Source of the DNA: Oscillospiraceae bacterium
Lineage (GTDB): Bacteria; Bacillota; Clostridia; Oscillospirales; Oscillospiraceae
Assembly: GCA_017412765.1 (NCBI GenBank)
Contig: JAFPWN010000044.1
Location: 42,501 to 106,500 of the forward strand
DNA: 64,000 nt
Direction: 5' to 3'
Part shown: positions 16,863-25,334 of the stretch, in pieces
Numbering within the stretch: the stretch's first letter is position 1
Layout of the letters: each line of letters opens with the position of its first letter
Notes under the pieces: model-generated
The model's input: the letters and a program-made list of their open reading frames with translations, nothing else
Database searches by the model: none
Told to the model about the DNA's origin: nothing
Program-made: the position numbers and the translations under genes

Positions 16863-17613
16863 GGTCAAGAATCTCAAAAAGCACTATAACCGCGGCGCTA
16901 TCAAGGCGCTCGACGGCGTTGACATCGACATCACGAAGGGCGAGGTCGTTGTCGTTATAGGCCCGTCAGGCTCAGGCAAATCGACCTTTCTCCGTTGCCT
17001 CAATCTGATGGAGGAGCCGACGGAGGGCGACATTAACTTCGACGGCGTCGATATAACGAAGAAAAAGATAAAAAACGCCGAGGGAAAGATGGTGAAGCTC
17101 GACATCGACAAGCACCGCCAGAAGATGGGCATGGTGTTCCAGCACTTCAACCTTTTCCCTCATATGACGGTCCTCAAAAACATGACCCTCGCTCCGGTCG
17201 AGCTGAAGAAAATGACCGAGGCTGAGGCGAACGAAAAGGCGCTTAAGCTTCTCGAAAGAGTGGGATTGCGCGACAGAGCCGAGGCGTACCCGAATCAACT
17301 CTCCGGCGGTCAGAAGCAGAGGATCGCAATCGTCCGCGCGCTTATGATGGAGCCGGAGGTCATGCTCTTCGACGAGCCGACGAGCGCGCTCGACCCCGAG
17401 ATGGTAGGCGAGGTGCTCGACGTTATGAAGGAGCTTGCGCACTCCGGTATGACGATGGTCGTCGTCACACACGAGATGGGCTTTGCCCGCGAGGTCGGCA
17501 CCAGGGTAGTATTTATGGACGGCGGCAAAATCGTCGAGCAGGGCACGCCGGAGGAGATTTTCTCCTATCCCGCCTCCGAGCGCCTCAAGAGCTTCCTTGT
17601 GAAGGTTCTGTAA
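16837..17613 (+). CDS. Amino-acid ABC transporter ATP-binding protein
   Basis: A 258-residue GlnQ/HisP-type ATPase: Walker [10 protein letters not shown] near 47, Q-loop [14 protein letters not shown], signature LSGGQKQR near 152, Walker [21 protein letters not shown] and the switch His in [13 protein letters not shown]. It powers import with the permease and lipoprotein upstream. A GTG start at 16837 is chosen because AGGAGG sits 7 nt upstream; an ATG at 16855 is the alternative. Confidence 0.96.
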   Translation: MATADTMIEVKNLKKHYNRGAIKALDGVDIDITKGEVVVVIGPSGSGKSTFLRCLNLMEEPTEGDINFDGVDITKKKIKNAEGKMVKLDIDKHRQKMGMVFQHFNLFPHMTVLKNMTLAPVELKKMTEAEANEKALKLLERVGLRDRAEAYPNQLSGGQKQRIAIVRALMMEPEVMLFDEPTSALDPEMVGEVLDVMKELAHSGMTMVVVTHEMGFAREVGTRVVFMDGGKIVEQGTPEEIFSYPASERLKSFLVKVL

Positions 17614-17641
17614 CCAAACTGTAACTAAATAATGGGAACAA

Positions 17642-17688
17642 CCCCCTTTTTTCTGAAGTCTAAGTAGTGTAAGATGGAAAAAAGGGGG
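17642..17688 (+). promoter_or_regulatory. Hairpin that may mask the ribosome binding site of the DUF4349 gene
   Basis: CCCCCTTTTTT (17642-17652) pairs perfectly with AAAAAAGGGGG (17678-17688). The right arm contains the purine-rich ribosome binding site of the ATG at 17697, so the folded RNA would hide it. Confidence 0.5.
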
Positions 17689-17696
17689 CTTTACTT

Positions 17697-18704
17697 ATGA
17701 AAAAGAAAATAGCTCTGTTAATTTCGCTCATTCTTATTTCCGCGTTTATTGCATCGTGCGGCGCGTCAACCAGTCCGATGGACGCAAAGAACGGCGCTTC
17801 GTATTCAATGAACGAGGCTTACGACAACCCTGCGGAGGCGCCGATGGCGGAAGACGACTTCTATTTTGACGACGGAGCAGTTTACAACGCCGCGAAGGGA
17901 AGCAGTTCGCTTATAACGAAAACCTCGAATACCGATTTTGCCGAGAAGATGATCTACTCCGCCTCCGCGACAGTGGAGACTACGGATTTTGAAAAGAGCG
18001 TCGAGGCGGTCTATGAGCTTGTCGAGAGCTACGGCGGATTTCTTGAGTCGAGCTATATTACAGGCCAGCGCCTGCGCTCGCAGTGGGAAAACTATGCCCC
18101 GACCCGCACCGCGTCCTTCACTATCCGCGTACCGGCGGACAGCTTCACAAGCGTTAAAAGCGCGCTATCCGGCGTCGGCAACGTCGTTGACGTGCGCGAC
18201 TGGGCGGAGAATATCACCGCGCAGTATTACGATACGCAGTCGAGACTCGATACCTACCGGCTCGAGCAGGAGAGAGTCATGGCGATGATGGAAAAGGCGG
18301 AAACCGTCAGCGACATGCTGGAGCTTGAGAGCCGCCTCAGCGATATACGCTATCAGATCGAGAGCCTTGAATCGACCCTCCGCAACTGGCAGAGGCAGGT
18401 CGATTACTCGACCGTAAATCTCACGGTCGAGGAGGTCCAGCGCCTCACCGTAGTCGAGCCGGAGAAGCGCTCCTATTGGCAGAGAGTCGGCGACGGCTTC
18501 ATGCAGAGCATTGAGGACATCGGCTATAACCTTTCGGAGTTTTTCATAGACTTTGTCGCGGCGATACCCGTGCTTGTGATTTTGGCGGTACTGATCCTCG
18601 CCGCCGTTGTGATAATCAGGATCTTCATCAAGCGCTCAAGAGCGAAGAAAATGAGGAAATTCGCGGAGCAGCAGGCTGCTCCTGTGAATAAAGATAGTGT
18701 TTAA
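17697..18704 (+). CDS. DUF4349 lipoprotein
   Basis: The 335-residue product has a lipoprotein signal (lipobox FIASC, Cys 21), a low-complexity Met/Asp/Glu-rich spacer to about residue 75, and a DUF4349 domain: an alpha/beta part with FTIRVPADSF and GGFLESS, a coiled coil SDMLELESRLSDIRYQIESLE, then VDYSTVNLTVEEV. A C-terminal membrane helix (AAIPVLVILAVLILAAVVIIRIF) is followed by a basic tail. It is anchored at both ends on the outer face; its function is not known, and family proteins are usually annotated as possible membrane or envelope factors. Confidence 0.9.
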   Translation: MKKKIALLISLILISAFIASCGASTSPMDAKNGASYSMNEAYDNPAEAPMAEDDFYFDDGAVYNAAKGSSSLITKTSNTDFAEKMIYSASATVETTDFEKSVEAVYELVESYGGFLESSYITGQRLRSQWENYAPTRTASFTIRVPADSFTSVKSALSGVGNVVDVRDWAENITAQYYDTQSRLDTYRLEQERVMAMMEKAETVSDMLELESRLSDIRYQIESLESTLRNWQRQVDYSTVNLTVEEVQRLTVVEPEKRSYWQRVGDGFMQSIEDIGYNLSEFFIDFVAAIPVLVILAVLILAAVVIIRIFIKRSRAKKMRKFAEQQAAPVNKDSV

Positions 18705-18720
18705 CCTCCCACTACCGAAA

Positions 18721-18758
18721 GAAGCGGTCAGCGTTTTCGCTGACCGCTTCGACTTTTT
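18721..18758 (+). terminator. Terminator of the DUF4349 gene
   Basis: Perfect 13-bp arms GAAGCGGTCAGCG/CGCTGACCGCTTC, loop TTTT, then GACTTTTT. Confidence 0.9.
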
Positions 18759-18770
18759 ATGAAAAACGAA

Positions 18771-18841
18771 AAACGCAGGATAAAGGGGGCGGGGATCTGT
18801 GAAGGGGCCGGCCGAGAGGCCCCTTCACGTCGCATGACCCG
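18771..18841. repeat. 71-bp hairpin repeat, copy A
   Basis: About 90% identical to 57981-58051 (7 mismatches), with a fully identical 38-bp core at 18798-18835. The core folds as an 11-bp hairpin (arms GTGAAGGGGCC 18799-18809 and 18818-18828) with loop GGCCGAGA. It is non-coding and is flanked by a 20-nt near-perfect direct repeat (18741-18760 and 18835-18854). Confidence 0.85.
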
Positions 18842-18850
18842 CTTCGACTT

Positions 18851-19717
18851 TTATCCGAATATCTCCGCTTCAATTTTCTTTGCGCTCTCGGTCGCCGCCA
18901 TGCCGCCGAGGGCTGTTTCCCTCAGCTCGCGCGGGAGCATCTGACCGACGGAGTACATCGTTTCAACCATCTCGTCCGGCGAAACGGGGCAGGTCATACC
19001 GCCGAGGGCGAGGTCTGCGGAAACGAGGGCGTTCACCGCCTGAGATGCGTTCCGCTGCGCGCAGGGTATCTGCACAAGTCCTGCCACCGGATCGCAGACA
19101 AGACCCATGACGTTCATAAGCGCGATCGAAAAGGCATTGACCGCCATATCGTCGGTGCCGCCCATGAGATAGGTCGCGGCAGCCGCAGCCATCGCCGCCG
19201 CAACTCCGCACTCAGCCTGACAGCCGCCCTCCGCGCCGGCGACAGTGGCGTTTTCCGTAACTATCGCGCCAAAGCCGGAGGCGAGCAGAAGCGCCTCGAG
19301 GATCTTTCTGCGCTCGATGAGCTTTTCCTCCTCTAACGTTACCAGCACCGCCGGTACTATGCCGCACGAGCCTGCTGTCGGGCAGGCGCAGATGCGCCCC
19401 ATAGCGGCGTTCGCCTCACTGCCGGAGAGAGCCTTGACGATGACCTTTGATATGAAATCGCCGCAGAGCGTTCTGCCTTCGTCAGCGTAGCGCTTCGCCT
19501 GCGCCGTAACGCCGGAGATAAGACCGCCCGCCGTGCTGAGCGGCTCGTACTCGGCTCTGTGGCTTGCGCGGCGCATGATCTCATAGCGATTATCGAGCTT
19601 TTTGAAAACCGCCTCCTCGGTAGTGCCGAAGGAGTGGATCTCGTCGTTCAGAATGACGCGCCAGAGGGGGATGGCGCTTGTGTTGCCGATCGAAATAATG
19701 CGCTCAAAGCTGTTCAT
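18851..19717 (-). CDS. sdaAA: L-serine dehydratase, iron-sulfur-dependent, alpha subunit
   Basis: The 288-residue subunit deaminates L-serine to pyruvate and ammonia with a [4Fe-4S] cluster. Visible are ACPTAGSCGIVPAVL near residue 110, AGAEGGCQAECGVAAAMAAAA near 155, DPVAGLVQIPCAQRN near 206 and the closing GGMAATESAKKI; the cysteines are the expected cluster ligands. It overlaps the beta-subunit gene by 4 nt. The stop lies inside the right-hand direct repeat flanking the hairpin repeat. Confidence 0.97.
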   Translation of the reverse strand: MNSFERIISIGNTSAIPLWRVILNDEIHSFGTTEEAVFKKLDNRYEIMRRASHRAEYEPLSTAGGLISGVTAQAKRYADEGRTLCGDFISKVIVKALSGSEANAAMGRICACPTAGSCGIVPAVLVTLEEEKLIERRKILEALLLASGFGAIVTENATVAGAEGGCQAECGVAAAMAAAAATYLMGGTDDMAVNAFSIALMNVMGLVCDPVAGLVQIPCAQRNASQAVNALVSADLALGGMTCPVSPDEMVETMYSVGQMLPRELRETALGGMAATESAKKIEAEIFG

Positions 19718-20397
19718 ATTACGCTCTCAGCCTCCTCGGGATTGATTATCGTCACGCTGACTACGCCGCCTATCTCCGTAAGCGTGTCCTTGACGTAGCC
19801 GGGTATGCGCTCGTCACATTCTATTACCGATACGGCGACCGCTCCGCGCTCGTTGCGCGTTGAGCGCATTACGCCGATGTTAAGACCGAGAAAGCCGAAA
19901 ACTCCCGTGAGGTGCCCGAGCATTCCGCGCTCGTCGCGGTGGACTATGACCGCCGTCGGTTTTTCGCAGCCGAGCTCCATCGAAAAGCCGTCAAGCTCCG
20001 TTATCAGAATGCGCCCTCCGCCGAGAGAAACGCCGCTGACCGTGCGCTCGTCGCCTCCGGCGAGGGTAAAGCGAATAGTAACAAAATTATCGTGCTCGGG
20101 CTTGCGCTCCTCGGGAATAAAAGCGAAGCCCACGCCGCGCTCCCGGGCGATCTCAAAGGAGCGGCTCAGGCGCTCGTCGTCCTCCGGCATACCGAGCACG
20201 CCCGCAACGAGGGCAAGATCGGTGCCGTGGCCGCGGTAGGTCTTTGCAAACGAGCCGTAGAGGTGAAATTCCGCGCGAGTGATCTCGCCCTCGCAGAGAA
20301 GCGCGCTCATGCGCCCAAGCCGTACCGCGCCTGCGGTGTGGGAGCTGGAGGGACCGATCATGACCGGACCGGCTACCTCGAAAATACTAAGAGCCAT
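19714..20397 (-). CDS. sdaAB: L-serine dehydratase, iron-sulfur-dependent, beta subunit
   Basis: The 227-residue subunit starts SIFEVAGPVMIGPSSSHTAGAVRLG, the beta-subunit signature, and ends with an ACT domain (AVIVHRDERGMLGHLTGVFGFLGLNIGVM) that in this family can bind serine. It forms the enzyme with the overlapping alpha subunit. GGAGG lies before the ATG and a promoter faces away from prfA. Confidence 0.97.
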   Translation of the reverse strand: MALSIFEVAGPVMIGPSSSHTAGAVRLGRMSALLCEGEITRAEFHLYGSFAKTYRGHGTDLALVAGVLGMPEDDERLSRSFEIARERGVGFAFIPEERKPEHDNFVTIRFTLAGGDERTVSGVSLGGGRILITELDGFSMELGCEKPTAVIVHRDERGMLGHLTGVFGFLGLNIGVMRSTRNERGAVAVSVIECDERIPGYVKDTLTEIGGVVSVTIINPEEAESVI

Positions 20398-20425
20398 AAG
20401 TGCCTCCGAAATTGCATTTTAGTGT

Positions 20426-20454
20426 ATTGTATCACATATTGAATTACTTTACAA
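20426..20454 (-). promoter_or_regulatory. Promoter of sdaAB-sdaAA
   Basis: On the minus strand TTGTAA (20454-20449) and TACAAT (20431-20426) are 17 bp apart. Its -35 box shares bases with the -35 of the divergent prfA promoter. Confidence 0.7.
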
Positions 20455-20476
20455 CAGCGCTCTTTTATGCTAAAAT
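20448..20476 (+). promoter_or_regulatory. Promoter of prfA
   Basis: TTTACA (20448-20453) and TAAAAT (20471-20476) are 17 bp apart. Confidence 0.7.
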
Positions 20477-20508
20477 ATTACGTTCGTAAATGAAAGGAAG
20501 TGACGCCC

Positions 20509-21567
20509 GTGCTGACAAAGCTTGCCGAAATCGAAAAAAAATATACTGATCTCGGCGCGCTTCTGGAGAGCGCGGAGGTCTACTCCGACCCGAAAAGGTA
20601 CGCCGAGGTCGCAAAGGAGCAGAAGGAGCTTGCACCGGTAGTCGAGGCGTATCGCAGGCGGATGAGCGTGGCGCGGAACATCGAGGACGCGCGGGCGCTT
20701 CTCGGCGATCCGGAGCTTGGAGAGATGGCGAAGGAGGAGCTTGAGAGCGCGAAGAGTGAGCTTGAAAAAGCCGATGAGGAGCTGAAGATACTGCTTCTCC
20801 CGCGCGACCCGAACGACTCGAAGAACGTGGTCATGGAGATCCGCCAGGGGATAGGCGGCGAGGAGGCGGCGCTTTTTGCCGCGGATATTTTCAGAATGTA
20901 CTCCATGTACTGCGACTCGCGCGGCTGGAAGATCGAGATAGTAAACGAAAACGCCACGGAGCTCGGCGGCTTCAAGGAAATAAGCCTCATAATAAGCGGC
21001 GAGGGCGCCTATTCGCGCCTGAAATTCGAGTCCGGCGGCCACTGTGTAAAGAGAATTCCCGTGACCGAGTCAAACGGCAGGATACAGACCTCGACTGCCA
21101 CGGTCGCGGTGCTGCCGGAGGCTGAGGACGTGGACTTCGAGCTTAATGAGGACGACGTCAGGATCGACGTTTTCCGCTCCTCCGGCGCAGGCGGGCAGAA
21201 GGTCAACAAGACCTCGTCCGCTATCCGGGTGACACATATCCCGTCGGGTATCGTAGTCGAATGTCAGGATGAGCGCAGTCAGTACCGCAACAAGGACAAG
21301 GCGCTCGCAATTCTGCGCTCGAAGCTCTATGAGATCGAGCTTCAGAAGAAAAACGACTCAGAAAACGCCTCGCGCCGCTCTATGGTCGGCACCGGAGAGC
21401 GAAGCGAGAAGATACGCACGTATTTTTATCAGCGCGACAGCGTTGTAGACAAGCGCATAACGGGCGAGGACAAGTCTTTTCCGCTCGGGAAGATAATGAA
21501 CGGCGGGCTTGACGAGCTTATCGACGCGCTCGCCGCCGCCGATACGGCAGAGAGGCTGAAGGCATGA
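20509..21567 (+). CDS. prfA: Peptide chain release factor 1
   Basis: RF1 terminates translation at UAA and UAG. The 352-residue product has the PxT codon-recognition tripeptide as PVT near residue 184 (not the SPF of RF2) and the catalytic GGQ at 228-230 in SGAGGQKVNKTSSA. I take the GTG at 20509, which has AAGGA about 10 nt upstream; the earlier GTG at 20500 sits directly on that site. It overlaps the next gene by 4 nt, but no prmC lies beside it. Confidence 0.96.
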   Translation: MLTKLAEIEKKYTDLGALLESAEVYSDPKRYAEVAKEQKELAPVVEAYRRRMSVARNIEDARALLGDPELGEMAKEELESAKSELEKADEELKILLLPRDPNDSKNVVMEIRQGIGGEEAALFAADIFRMYSMYCDSRGWKIEIVNENATELGGFKEISLIISGEGAYSRLKFESGGHCVKRIPVTESNGRIQTSTATVAVLPEAEDVDFELNEDDVRIDVFRSSGAGGQKVNKTSSAIRVTHIPSGIVVECQDERSQYRNKDKALAILRSKLYEIELQKKNDSENASRRSMVGTGERSEKIRTYFYQRDSVVDKRITGEDKSFPLGKIMNGGLDELIDALAAADTAERLKA

Positions 21568-22178
21568 CAACTGAGGTTTTACGCGAAAACGAAATAGCGC
21601 GCGCCGCAGAGATAATTCTCGCCGGCGGTCTTGTAGCCGCGCCGACGGAGACGGTCTACGGACTGTGCGCCGACGCCACGAACGAGACGGCGATACGGAA
21701 GATCTTTACTGCCAAGGGGCGCGATGAGCGCAAGCCGATAAGCGTTTTCGTGCGCGATATGCGCGGCGCCGAGGCGCTGTGCCGCGAGATACCCGAGGCG
21801 GCGTATAAGATCGCGGAGAAATATTTCCCCGGCCCCGTTACGCTTGTCCTCAGAAAGCGCGAATCAGTCTCCGACGCGCTCACAGCCGGCGGAGATACCG
21901 TCGGCGTGAGGTGTCCCGATAACGCCGCGGTGCTGGAGCTGATGCGGCTTGCCGGCGTGCCGCTCACCGGCACGAGCGCGAATCTCTCCGGAGAGAAGAG
22001 CGCCGAGAGCGCTGAGGAAGCGAAGATAGCCTTTGACGGGCGCATTGAGGCGGTCATCGACGGCGGCAGGTGCGGAGGCGGAGTGCCGAGCACGGTAATT
22101 GATCTCACGGGCGGAGAGATAAAGATCCTCCGCGCGGGGGCTGTCTCAAAAGAGGAGATCGAGGCGGTGATCGGATGA
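21564..22178 (+). CDS. tsaC: L-threonylcarbamoyladenylate synthase (Sua5/YrdC family)
   Basis: This 204-residue single-domain YrdC protein makes threonylcarbamoyl-AMP for t6A37 modification of tRNA. GGLVAAPTETVYGLCADA near residue 21, KGRDERKPISVFV near 50 and TGTSANLSGE near 130 are the nucleotide and bicarbonate/threonine site motifs. It lacks the extra C-terminal domain of full Sua5. It overlaps prfA by 4 nt and the next gene by 4 nt. Confidence 0.93.
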   Translation: MTTEVLRENEIARAAEIILAGGLVAAPTETVYGLCADATNETAIRKIFTAKGRDERKPISVFVRDMRGAEALCREIPEAAYKIAEKYFPGPVTLVLRKRESVSDALTAGGDTVGVRCPDNAAVLELMRLAGVPLTGTSANLSGEKSAESAEEAKIAFDGRIEAVIDGGRCGGGVPSTVIDLTGGEIKILRAGAVSKEEIEAVIG

Positions 22179-24130
22179 TCATCGGCGTTACCGGTCAGAC
22201 CGGAGCGGGAAAAACGACGCTTCTCCGATGGCTTGAAGCGAGAGGCTTCGCCGTAGTCGACTGCGACGAGGTGTACCACGCTCTTTTTGAGGGAGACGAA
22301 GCGCTGAGAAGCGCGATAATGTCGGAATTCGGCACTCTGGAGCGCAGAAAGCTCGCAAATATCGTCTTTTCCGACCAAGAAAGGCTAAAAAAGCTCAATG
22401 AGCTTACGCACCCTGCCGTGCTGAACGAGGTAAAGCGCATCATTTCCGGCAAAAAGAACGCCGCGATCGACGCGGTGGAGCTTTTTGAGGGCGGCGAGGC
22501 GGCTCTCTGCGACAGGATTATCGCCGTGACCGCGCCGAGAGAAGCGCGCATAGAACGCATAATGCGCCGCGACGGGATCGACAGGGCGTATGCCGAGGCG
22601 AGAGTCGACGGACAGAAGACCGAGGCGTGGTACCGGGAAAAATGCGGCCGCGTAATTGAAAACAACTTTGGATCTGAGGCGGAGTATTCCGCTTTTCTGG
22701 ATAATGAATTTGGAAAGGAAACAGATATAATGGAAGAGAAAAAGAACGATCTGCGCGACGAGCTTTTCTACAATCAGAAGCACCTCGCGGACACGATGAC
22801 AGAGGAGGAAAAGCGCGCTTCCGACGCTTACGCCGAGGACTACAAGGCGTTTCTCGCGGCGGCGAGAACTGAGCGCCTCGCGGTAAAGGAGGCTGTGCGC
22901 CAGGCTGAGAAGGCAGGCTTCAAGGCTTGGAACGGCAAGGACGCGCTCAAGCCCGGCGATAAGATATACCGCGTTCTGCGCGGCAAGGCGCTGCTGCTTG
23001 CCGTAATTGGCAGAAAGCCGATGGAGGAGGGCGCGCACATCTGCGCCGCGCACATCGACTCCCCGCGTCTCGACCTCAAGGAGGTGCCGCTCATGGAGCG
23101 CGACGAGGTAGCATACCTCAAAACCCACTACTACGGCGGAATCCGCAAGTATCAGTGGCTCTGCATACCGCTTGCCATCCACGGCGTCGTCATAAAAAAG
23201 GACGGCGAGGCAGTTGAGATCAGCATCGGCGACGATAAGGCTGACCCGACCTTCGCTATAACCGACCTGCTTCCGCACCTTGCGGCAAAGCAGTCGCAGC
23301 AGCCGCTCGGCCAGGCGATACCCGGCGAGAACCTGAACCTGATCATCGGCTCGCTGCCCTACGGCGAGGAGGGCGGCGACCGCATCAAGCTCGGAGCAAT
23401 GAAGCTCATAAACGAGAAGTACGGCATCACCGAAACCGACTTCCTCTCCGCGGAGCTGGAGGTAACTCCGGCGCTCGAGCCGCGCGACGTCGGCTTCGAC
23501 CGCTCGCTCATCGCGTCCTACGGCCACGACGACCGCGTCTGCGCCTACGCCGAGCTTAAAGCGATCTACGAGACCGAGAACCCCGAGTACACCGCGATCT
23601 GCATTCTCGCGGACAAGGAGGAGATCGGCTCCGTCGGCGTCACCGGAATGCAGTCGAGAGCATTCGAGAACTTCATGGAGGATCTCTGCCGCGCCGACGG
23701 AAGCATTCTCCGCCACTGCTTCGCTTCCTCGCTCTGCATCTCCGCGGACGTAACCAACGCCTACGACCCGATGTACCCCGAGGTCAGCGATAAGATGAAC
23801 AACACGAAGCTCAACTACGGCGTCGGTATCTGCAAGTACACCGGCTCGCGCGGCAAGGGCGGCGCCTCGGACGCCGCAGCCGAGACAGTCGGCAAGGTGC
23901 GCAGGATCTTCGCTGAGGACGGCGTAGTCTGGCAGACCGGCGAGCTCGGCAAGGTAGACGAGGGCGGCGGAGGAACCGTAGCGGCGTATATGGCAAACCG
24001 CGACATCGAGACCGTTGACGCCGGAACTCCGGTGCTTGCGATGCACTCTCCGTTCGAGATCGTGTCAAAGTACGACTGCTATATGACCTACCGCGCCATG
24101 AAGGCGGCGTATAAGTCGGAGATAATCTGA
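22175..24130 (+). CDS. coaE: Dephospho-CoA kinase (CoaE) fused in frame to an M18 aminopeptidase
   Basis: Residues 1-185 are a complete CoaE, which phosphorylates dephospho-CoA to CoA: P-loop GQTGAGKT at 7-14, VVDCDEVYH, and the family LTHPAV motif near 78. Residues 186-651 are a complete M18 zinc aminopeptidase: AAHIDSPRLDLKE near 291 with the first zinc ligands, LADKEEIGSVGVTGM near 470, and the final zinc ligand in AMHSPFEIVSKYD. No stop separates them. The second part starts with an ATG at 22730 preceded by GGAAAGGAAA, so a separate aminopeptidase could also be initiated there. Either a true fusion or two overlapping products is possible; both halves look intact and full length. Confidence 0.9.
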   Translation: MIIGVTGQTGAGKTTLLRWLEARGFAVVDCDEVYHALFEGDEALRSAIMSEFGTLERRKLANIVFSDQERLKKLNELTHPAVLNEVKRIISGKKNAAIDAVELFEGGEAALCDRIIAVTAPREARIERIMRRDGIDRAYAEARVDGQKTEAWYREKCGRVIENNFGSEAEYSAFLDNEFGKETDIMEEKKNDLRDELFYNQKHLADTMTEEEKRASDAYAEDYKAFLAAARTERLAVKEAVRQAEKAGFKAWNGKDALKPGDKIYRVLRGKALLLAVIGRKPMEEGAHICAAHIDSPRLDLKEVPLMERDEVAYLKTHYYGGIRKYQWLCIPLAIHGVVIKKDGEAVEISIGDDKADPTFAITDLLPHLAAKQSQQPLGQAIPGENLNLIIGSLPYGEEGGDRIKLGAMKLINEKYGITETDFLSAELEVTPALEPRDVGFDRSLIASYGHDDRVCAYAELKAIYETENPEYTAICILADKEEIGSVGVTGMQSRAFENFMEDLCRADGSILRHCFASSLCISADVTNAYDPMYPEVSDKMNNTKLNYGVGICKYTGSRGKGGASDAAAETVGKVRRIFAEDGVVWQTGELGKVDEGGGGTVAAYMANRDIETVDAGTPVLAMHSPFEIVSKYDCYMTYRAMKAAYKSEII

Positions 24131-24141
24131 TAAAAATGTAT

Positions 24142-24192
24142 AACACCCCCGGTTATTGCCCAAAATAAGCAAAAACGGGGGTGTTCTTTTTT
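24142..24192 (+). terminator. Terminator after the coaE fusion, overlapping the next gene's start signals
   Basis: AACACCCCCG (24142-24151) pairs with CGGGGGTGTT (24176-24185), followed by CTTTTTT. The right arm also holds the only purine-rich ribosome binding site for the TTG start at 24191. Confidence 0.75.
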
Positions 24193-24835
24193 GGAAAATC
24201 AGAATGAAATCACGCAGTTCGGCTCGGTCACGGCGCACAGGATACACTGCATTACGATAATCGGGCAGATCGAGGGTCACGCGCTTTTGCCGCAGGAGCA
24301 GAAGGCGACAAAGTACGAGCATCTTCTGCCGGAGCTCGCGGCGGTCGAGGAGTCGGAGAATATAGACGCGCTCTTGGTGCTTCTCAACACAGCCGGAGGC
24401 GATATTGAGGCGGGACTTGCGATCGCGGAGGTAATTGCGGGGATGAAGAAGCCGACCGCTTCGCTCGTTCTCGGCGGGAGCCACTCCATCGGAGTGCCGC
24501 TCGCGGTCGCGGCGGACGTTAGTATGATCGCGCCGAGCGCGGCGATGACCATACATCCGGTGCGTATCACCGGCACCGTCATCGGCTCGGAGCAGACCTA
24601 CCGCTACTTTGCCGAGGTGCAGAACAGGATCGTCCGCTTCGTCGAGGCAAACTCGCGTATGTCGAAGGAGCGGTATCTCGAGCTGTGTATGAAAACCGGC
24701 GAGCTCAGCAACGACGTCGGCTCGGTCGTAGAATCATACGAGGCGGTGAGCCTCGGACTTATTGACAGAGTCGGCACCATCTCAGACGCGCTCAGCTATC
24801 TGCACGGGAGAATAAAGGATAAGGACAGAGAATAA
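24191..24835 (+). CDS. ClpP-like serine protease, TepA type
   Basis: The 214 residues form a ClpP/crotonase-fold protease resembling the translocation-enhancing TepA group. A Ser/His pair is visible: S99 in GGSHSIGVPLAVAAD and H122 in AAMTIHPVRI, with NTAGGDIEAG near 66. It has no Clp-ATPase neighbour. The start is a TTG placed directly after a terminator T-run; no in-frame ATG occurs before conserved sequence, so TTG 24191 is the best choice. The gene may depend on readthrough or on a promoter I cannot see. Confidence 0.82.
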   Translation: MENQNEITQFGSVTAHRIHCITIIGQIEGHALLPQEQKATKYEHLLPELAAVEESENIDALLVLLNTAGGDIEAGLAIAEVIAGMKKPTASLVLGGSHSIGVPLAVAADVSMIAPSAAMTIHPVRITGTVIGSEQTYRYFAEVQNRIVRFVEANSRMSKERYLELCMKTGELSNDVGSVVESYEAVSLGLIDRVGTISDALSYLHGRIKDKDRE

Positions 24836-24836
24836 T

Positions 24837-24862
24837 GGGCGGGAGATTACCCGCCCTTTTTT
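24837..24862 (+). terminator. Terminator of the TepA-type gene
   Basis: GGGCGGG (24837-24843) and CCCGCCC (24850-24856) with loop AGATTA, followed by TTTTTT. The opposite gene ends at its edge. Confidence 0.85.
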
Positions 24863-25334
24863 ATCCCTTCGGGTACTCAAGCCCCTGCATGAAGCCGCCG
24901 ATGGCGACCGACTGTATATCTCCTGCGATAACATTTCCGCGGTATACGATGAGGTCTGCGACAACAGAGTCGTCGCCGGTCGGGTAATTTGTGACCTTGT
25001 AGGTGTAGCGCGTGCAGAGCTTGCCGGCATACTTTTCGAGGTCGTTGCCCTGACTGCGCTGGAGAGAGTTGTACTCCGAAAAAACCTCTCCGAGCTTCTC
25101 CGGGATACGCACTGAGACGGTTTCCACCGGCTCCTCCTCGACCTCCCAGCCGAGGGAGCTGAGGTAGCTCACTCTGTCCTCATTTGAGCGCAGAGCTGAG
25201 ACCGGCGAGGTCTGATTTTTGTCACTTTGCCCGAAAAGCCCTGAGATGATTAATATGACGGCGGCGATAACCGCGACGGAAATCAGCCCAATCACTATTT
25301 TTTTGCGGGAAAATTTGGCAGTATAAACGAACAT
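24861..25334 (-). CDS. DUF4830 membrane-anchored protein
   Basis: A 157-residue protein with one N-terminal membrane helix (KIVIGLISVAVIAAVILIISG, residues 12-32) and an outer DUF4830 domain: NEDRVSYLSSLGWEVEEEPVE near 52, then YNSLQRSQGNDLEKYAGK and a final GGFMQGLEYPKG. The family is clostridial and of unknown function. It is a single gene convergent with the TepA-type protease. Confidence 0.82.
   Translation of the reverse strand: MFVYTAKFSRKKIVIGLISVAVIAAVILIISGLFGQSDKNQTSPVSALRSNEDRVSYLSSLGWEVEEEPVETVSVRIPEKLGEVFSEYNSLQRSQGNDLEKYAGKLCTRYTYKVTNYPTGDDSVVADLIVYRGNVIAGDIQSVAIGGFMQGLEYPKG

Noticed and set aside
18759..18944. Small frames through the two hairpin repeats sharing the residues GICEGAGREAPSRR (with 57909-58256)
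   Set aside because: The shared peptide only reflects the shared DNA repeat; there is no ribosome binding site and one frame runs on into sdaAA antisense.
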